In this document: piece after piece, positions 60,237-64,000 of the stretch
How the letters are laid out: each line of letters opens with the position of its first letter
How positions within the stretch are numbered: position 1 is the stretch's first letter
DNA from: Antedon bifida
Taxonomy: Eukaryota > Echinodermata > Crinoidea > Comatulida > Antedonidae
Assembly: GCA_963402885.1 (NCBI GenBank)
Contig: OY727102.1
Coordinates: 14,694,001-14,758,000, forward strand
Reading direction: 5' to 3'
Length of the DNA stretch: 64,000 nucleotides
Position numbers and translations under genes: made by a program
Notes under the pieces: generated by a model
Told to the model about the DNA's origin: nothing
What the model saw: the letters and a program-made list of their open reading frames with translations, nothing else
Databases searched by the model: none

Positions 60237-61440
60237 TTAGCTTTAAATATAAAAAAATTTGCTGCATTATTTTGACAATCGACTTCAAACATTATTGAAA
60301 ATTGTTGGCATGTATCGTTTTTATAACTACGATTAATTTACATACACATTGGTTTGCAACAATATGAGTGACTACTGTAATTGCACATTCTAATTTAGTT
60401 CTCCCTGTATAAAATGAACTTAATGTTCGAATTTGTAGTAATGGTTTGATTATGTATATTCCTACCATTTATTCCACGCTTCGGTTTCTCTGAAATAACA
60501 TTGTATTTTCAAAAACATGTACAGATAGGTAGTTAATGTGCCACAATTTTATTTGAAAATTGATCAGATTGTGAGAGATTGTCTTCGTCCTATTTCACAA
60601 TTATTATGTTCAATTTCTTAATTAGCTATCCAGTCTAATGTTCTATTTTGTAAGTTCTCTCTGTTCAAACTTAAGGATAAGAACTGTAATATTAATAGAA
60701 CCAAGGAAGAATGAAATTACACTCTTCCCTGATCGAACCAATGTTGTTATCTCAAGTATCCTTTGATTGATTTATTAAACAAGGTAATACTTACAGTGTT
60801 TAATACATTGGCATATCCCACACAACTACTCTCCGGGTTGTCTGTAGTTTTTACGAGTTATTTGTGTATACTCAAGCTATGATAGCATTTGCATTTCAGT
60901 GTACTGAGCAATGAGCTTATCTAATTTACATATTAGTTTACAGGTAAGGTATACCGTTGAATGTACAGCAGTCGTAACGTACAAGAGCGTACAACCAGAA
61001 CTCTGCTTTTTAAAGGGTACCTCTGGGTTTAAAATTCGTAGGCCTACATGTTACTGTATCTATATTATAATTTGAGTAAGATAAAAACAGATTTGTTATT
61101 GTAAAACTCGTTAGTGAGTGAACGGATGACGCCCTAATAAATAAATATCAATGTTATGTGTAGGCCTATTACATGTAGTTCCATGTAAATATTTTTTATT
61201 TTGTTTTTACAGAGGTTTTAATTTTTCAATAAAATACATTTTACCATAACACACACAATACAACTAGGTGAACAGCCCATGGCACTCCACATGTTATGGC
61301 CGGCCGCCATTGTTTTTCCCGTAGCGATGATTTTCACGAAGCTAAGCTGGCGATTGATTTCCGAAGGGTGCTCATTGATTAAAAATAGTTGGAAATAAAC
61401 AAAATATCGATTTTTGTTACAATTGTATGCTTACAGGATG
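60237..61440. other. Intergenic AT-rich region
   Basis: Nothing certain. A GC-richer patch at 61270-61380 contains, on the minus strand, AACAATGGCGGCCGGCCATA, which looks like a start-codon context, but the frame is only about 30 codons and no donor convinces. GTCGTAAC and GGGTACCTCTGGGTTTA near 60966-61030 have a looser relative near 62052-62090. Confidence 0.4.
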
Positions 61441-61454
61441 TTGTAAACAACCTG

Positions 61455-61605
61455 AGTAGGTTGGATACATACATACATACGACAAACTTTATTATCCCCA
61501 TAAGAAGAAATTACAGTAGCTTGCAAAACAACAAGGTAAACATATATATACAAAAAAAAAAGATCAGACCACCCCACAAGTTACCTTTTATGATCTTCAT
61601 TTAAG
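61455..61605 (-). mobile_element. LINE 3' tail with (ATGT)n, minus strand
   Basis: On the minus strand, TTCTTATGGGGATAATAAAG + TTTGTCGTATGTATGTATGT is the type of 3' end with a short tandem tail expected of non-LTR elements. No coding part remains. Confidence 0.45.
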
Positions 61606-64000
61606 AAAACAATACCCTTAACTACGAAGTATTGCAACAATTGTGAGTAATTATAAGGGATGGGTACGAAACTAGCCTACATTAGCGCCAAAGAATTGTA
61701 CGTACTGTTATTGGCAACAGCCGTAAGTACAGCGATGGCGCCTGGATTATGTAGGCATAGGCCTATGTCATATTCGAACGATACTGTGTTTGCTTATGAA
61801 GTTTTATTTTCATTTATGTATTAGGCTTAAATGTATTATTTTACTACATTATAAGCTACCGTATGTGTTTTCATATTTGTACAATAAAATACAAGAAAGG
61901 TTCTTGTTTTCATATTTCTTTTTCACCACCAATCCATTGGAATATACAACAGGCTGCAGATAATATTAATATATCTGGAGTAGCCATCACACACGACACA
62001 AACGTACGTATCCCGACGGTCGCGGAAGGCTGCTTTTCGCGAGTATAACGTACAGTCGTAACTACTCTTTAAGTGTACCTCCTGGTTTATAATAAGCAAT
62101 TGTTATATTTTTTTTGTTATATTTAGGTAATCATACAAAATATAATTTATACTTATTAATTCTTAATTTACGTTTACATTATTGTACAATCTAAACAATT
62201 TATAATAACTTGTCATTGTAATTTTAATTAACAATAATACAATATCATTATCGTCCTACATATTTCATGGGCAATTTAATTGGCGTCTCTCTGTAATAAA
62301 TGCTATTCAGCATTGCGAATTATTCAAACTTACAGATACGAGCTAATAAAATTAAACTGTAATAAAAGATCTTGATATTTTATAAATCGATAGTAATAAT
62401 AATAATTAAAATAATAATAATTTGATGTTTCTCCTGATGACATGTCATAACAATACAAAAAAATATGATAAATAACCATCGCATGTTACAGAGATAAATC
62501 TATTGATTCAGTGTGTTCAAACGGTCCGTATCTGTTCAATGAACATATCGTTCAGGCTTAGTTATTTTAGTCGGGTAAGTTGGTGTCTTACCCGCCGAAG
62601 TTAGCGATAACTGCGCTCTAGAAACCAACTTACTCAAGTAAAATAATTTAGTCTTAACACATTAACAGAGTTGCTAAAATTATTATATTCCATCGTGGTC
62701 ACAAGTGGTCCACTGGTTTGAAAAATTGTTTGTTTTTTTAAATTGTTGTCTTCCGAGTGCCAACGCAAAAAAACAACAAAAACGACAGAATTTCTTTCGT
62801 AGTTGTTTAATCACAAATAAAAATATAGAAATTTCAAATAAAATAGATGAAAAAATCACTTGTTCAATTGCAATCATAGAAACATTGGGTATGGGAGGCC
62901 TACTCACTCGTCATAATTTTTTTCAAACTACGTCATAATTACATTAGATCATTGGTAAAAAAGAATAATTCAATGATAGACCTAATAACAATGTCATTGA
63001 CGCAATAGTATGTGTATTCTGTGAAAGTTAATGAAAAAAAATACACGGCATTAATTGTCATTTCAGACTACATATGATTTATGTTAATAACAAGAGCGTT
63101 TTAGGTAGATAACGTGATATTATTTAATTATGGAGAACAATTGTTACGTGATATGTACACCATTTACTTAATTATTGTCTAACAGTTAGAAGACAATTAT
63201 GAAATGTTCAATAATATGGACATTGTAATTGTTACTTACACCGCCACTTAACTGAGGGTCAGCAACCATTAGTGCGCCAAAAATCGTCGTTTGCGCGCGT
63301 CAATAGAAAACTGATAATCAAAAGTCTAAATCACATTTGCCTCGCAAGTGGCATGCGTGTAATTTCGTTATGTATGCTCAGATATAATCCTAATCAAATT
63401 CTTTTAACATGGACTTTACGGCATTATTTTAAATCCAAGCTAACTATGGGCCTATGTCTATTCAATGGGCCGTTTCTTGCGTGAATCAAGATATGTAGGC
63501 CTACACCTGGTAAATTATCTAATTTGTAATCCCGCCAAAAAGTATAATTATGTTCATACAGCACAAAAATTGTTATCCCGGTTCCTCGCTGACCTGTACG
63601 TATTGTATTACGCATAATTACTCTAACATTAAGTTGTTTATATAATTTTCTTTCCTTCTACTTACACTTGGTTATGTTTTTACAAGTTGACTAATTGTAG
63701 TACAAGGAAACTAGTTGTCGATTGTCCAGAGGCTTAGATATACGATTATCATTCATTATTTGATTAATGACCGTGTCCGCCATTCTCCATTGATAATTAA
63801 TTTCAACCGGAGAATACTTTGATATGACCACTGCTGCCTGACCAGTCTTGCTAAAGAAGAATATTGCTTCATCAAAATGGTGCTGAATTTTGTGTTAACT
63901 TATTTCCACAAACGACGTAAACCACTTTAAATTCAAGTAGGTAAAAAAAAAAAAAACAATAGGAAATGTGATAATGTGTAAAGAAATGAATACAGCTTTA
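61606..64000. other. Intergenic AT-rich region
   Basis: No gene recognised to the end of the window. A weak inverted pair (CCTACATTAGCGCC ... GGCGCCTGGATTATGTAGG) lies at 61676-61755. GGGTAAGTTGGT ... ACCAACTTACTC at 62573-62635 is another short inverted pair. Confidence 0.45.

Overview
The window is AT-rich animal nuclear DNA. Its genes are split by GT-AG introns and separated by long repeat-filled spacers. An ambulacrarian, most likely an echinoderm, is the best guess. The evidence is the dense scatter of the palindrome TAGGCCTA, the tRNA-derived SINEs and CR1/L2-like LINE 3' ends, and the gene content (alpha-2,8-sialyltransferase, CENP-H, a SKOR-type Ski-family corepressor). The species was not identified.

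Genes from left to right: (1) 1-912 (+), the last two exons of a stomatin-like protein 2 (STOML2) gene. (2) 4965-9998 (+), a complete seven-exon ST8Sia-type sialyltransferase of 339 residues. (3) 10931-14457 (-), a complete six-exon gene for a 406-residue multi-pass membrane protein with a Ser/Pro-rich N-terminus; I do not recognise the family. (4) 16519-21693 (+), a complete six-exon CENP-H gene of 259 residues. (5) 31090-32400 (+), the large first coding exon of a SKOR (Fussel/Corl) gene, with three small exons at 35173-37502 that may be its 3' coiled-coil end. (6) 48849-49635 (+), two phase-compatible exons of an unidentified protein. The genes are unrelated in function and do not form a pathway. 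Genes 2 and 3 converge; genes 3 and 4 diverge from a 2-kb interval.

Most of the rest is repeats. There are at least four families of short inverted-repeat (MITE-like) elements, LINE 3' fragments on both strands, tRNA-like SINEs and several tandem arrays: 24 bp at 11.6 kb, 27/54 bp at 19.6-21.1 kb, about 200 bp double-hairpin units at 21.7-25.3 kb, about 100 bp at 35.8 kb, about 46 bp at 57.3 kb and 40 bp at 59.4 kb. Several of these arrays read open in multiple frames and produce spurious ORFs. From about 38 to 64 kb I see little coding sequence.

The most unusual structures are a SINE whose B-box segment has been amplified into a tandem array, an element ended by repeated arrays of a GGGACGATTCGGCC-like motif, and a double-hairpin satellite directly after CENP-H. 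I see no prokaryotic, viral or CRISPR-like system. All exon models were made by eye from splice signals, phase and remembered family motifs; no search was run.
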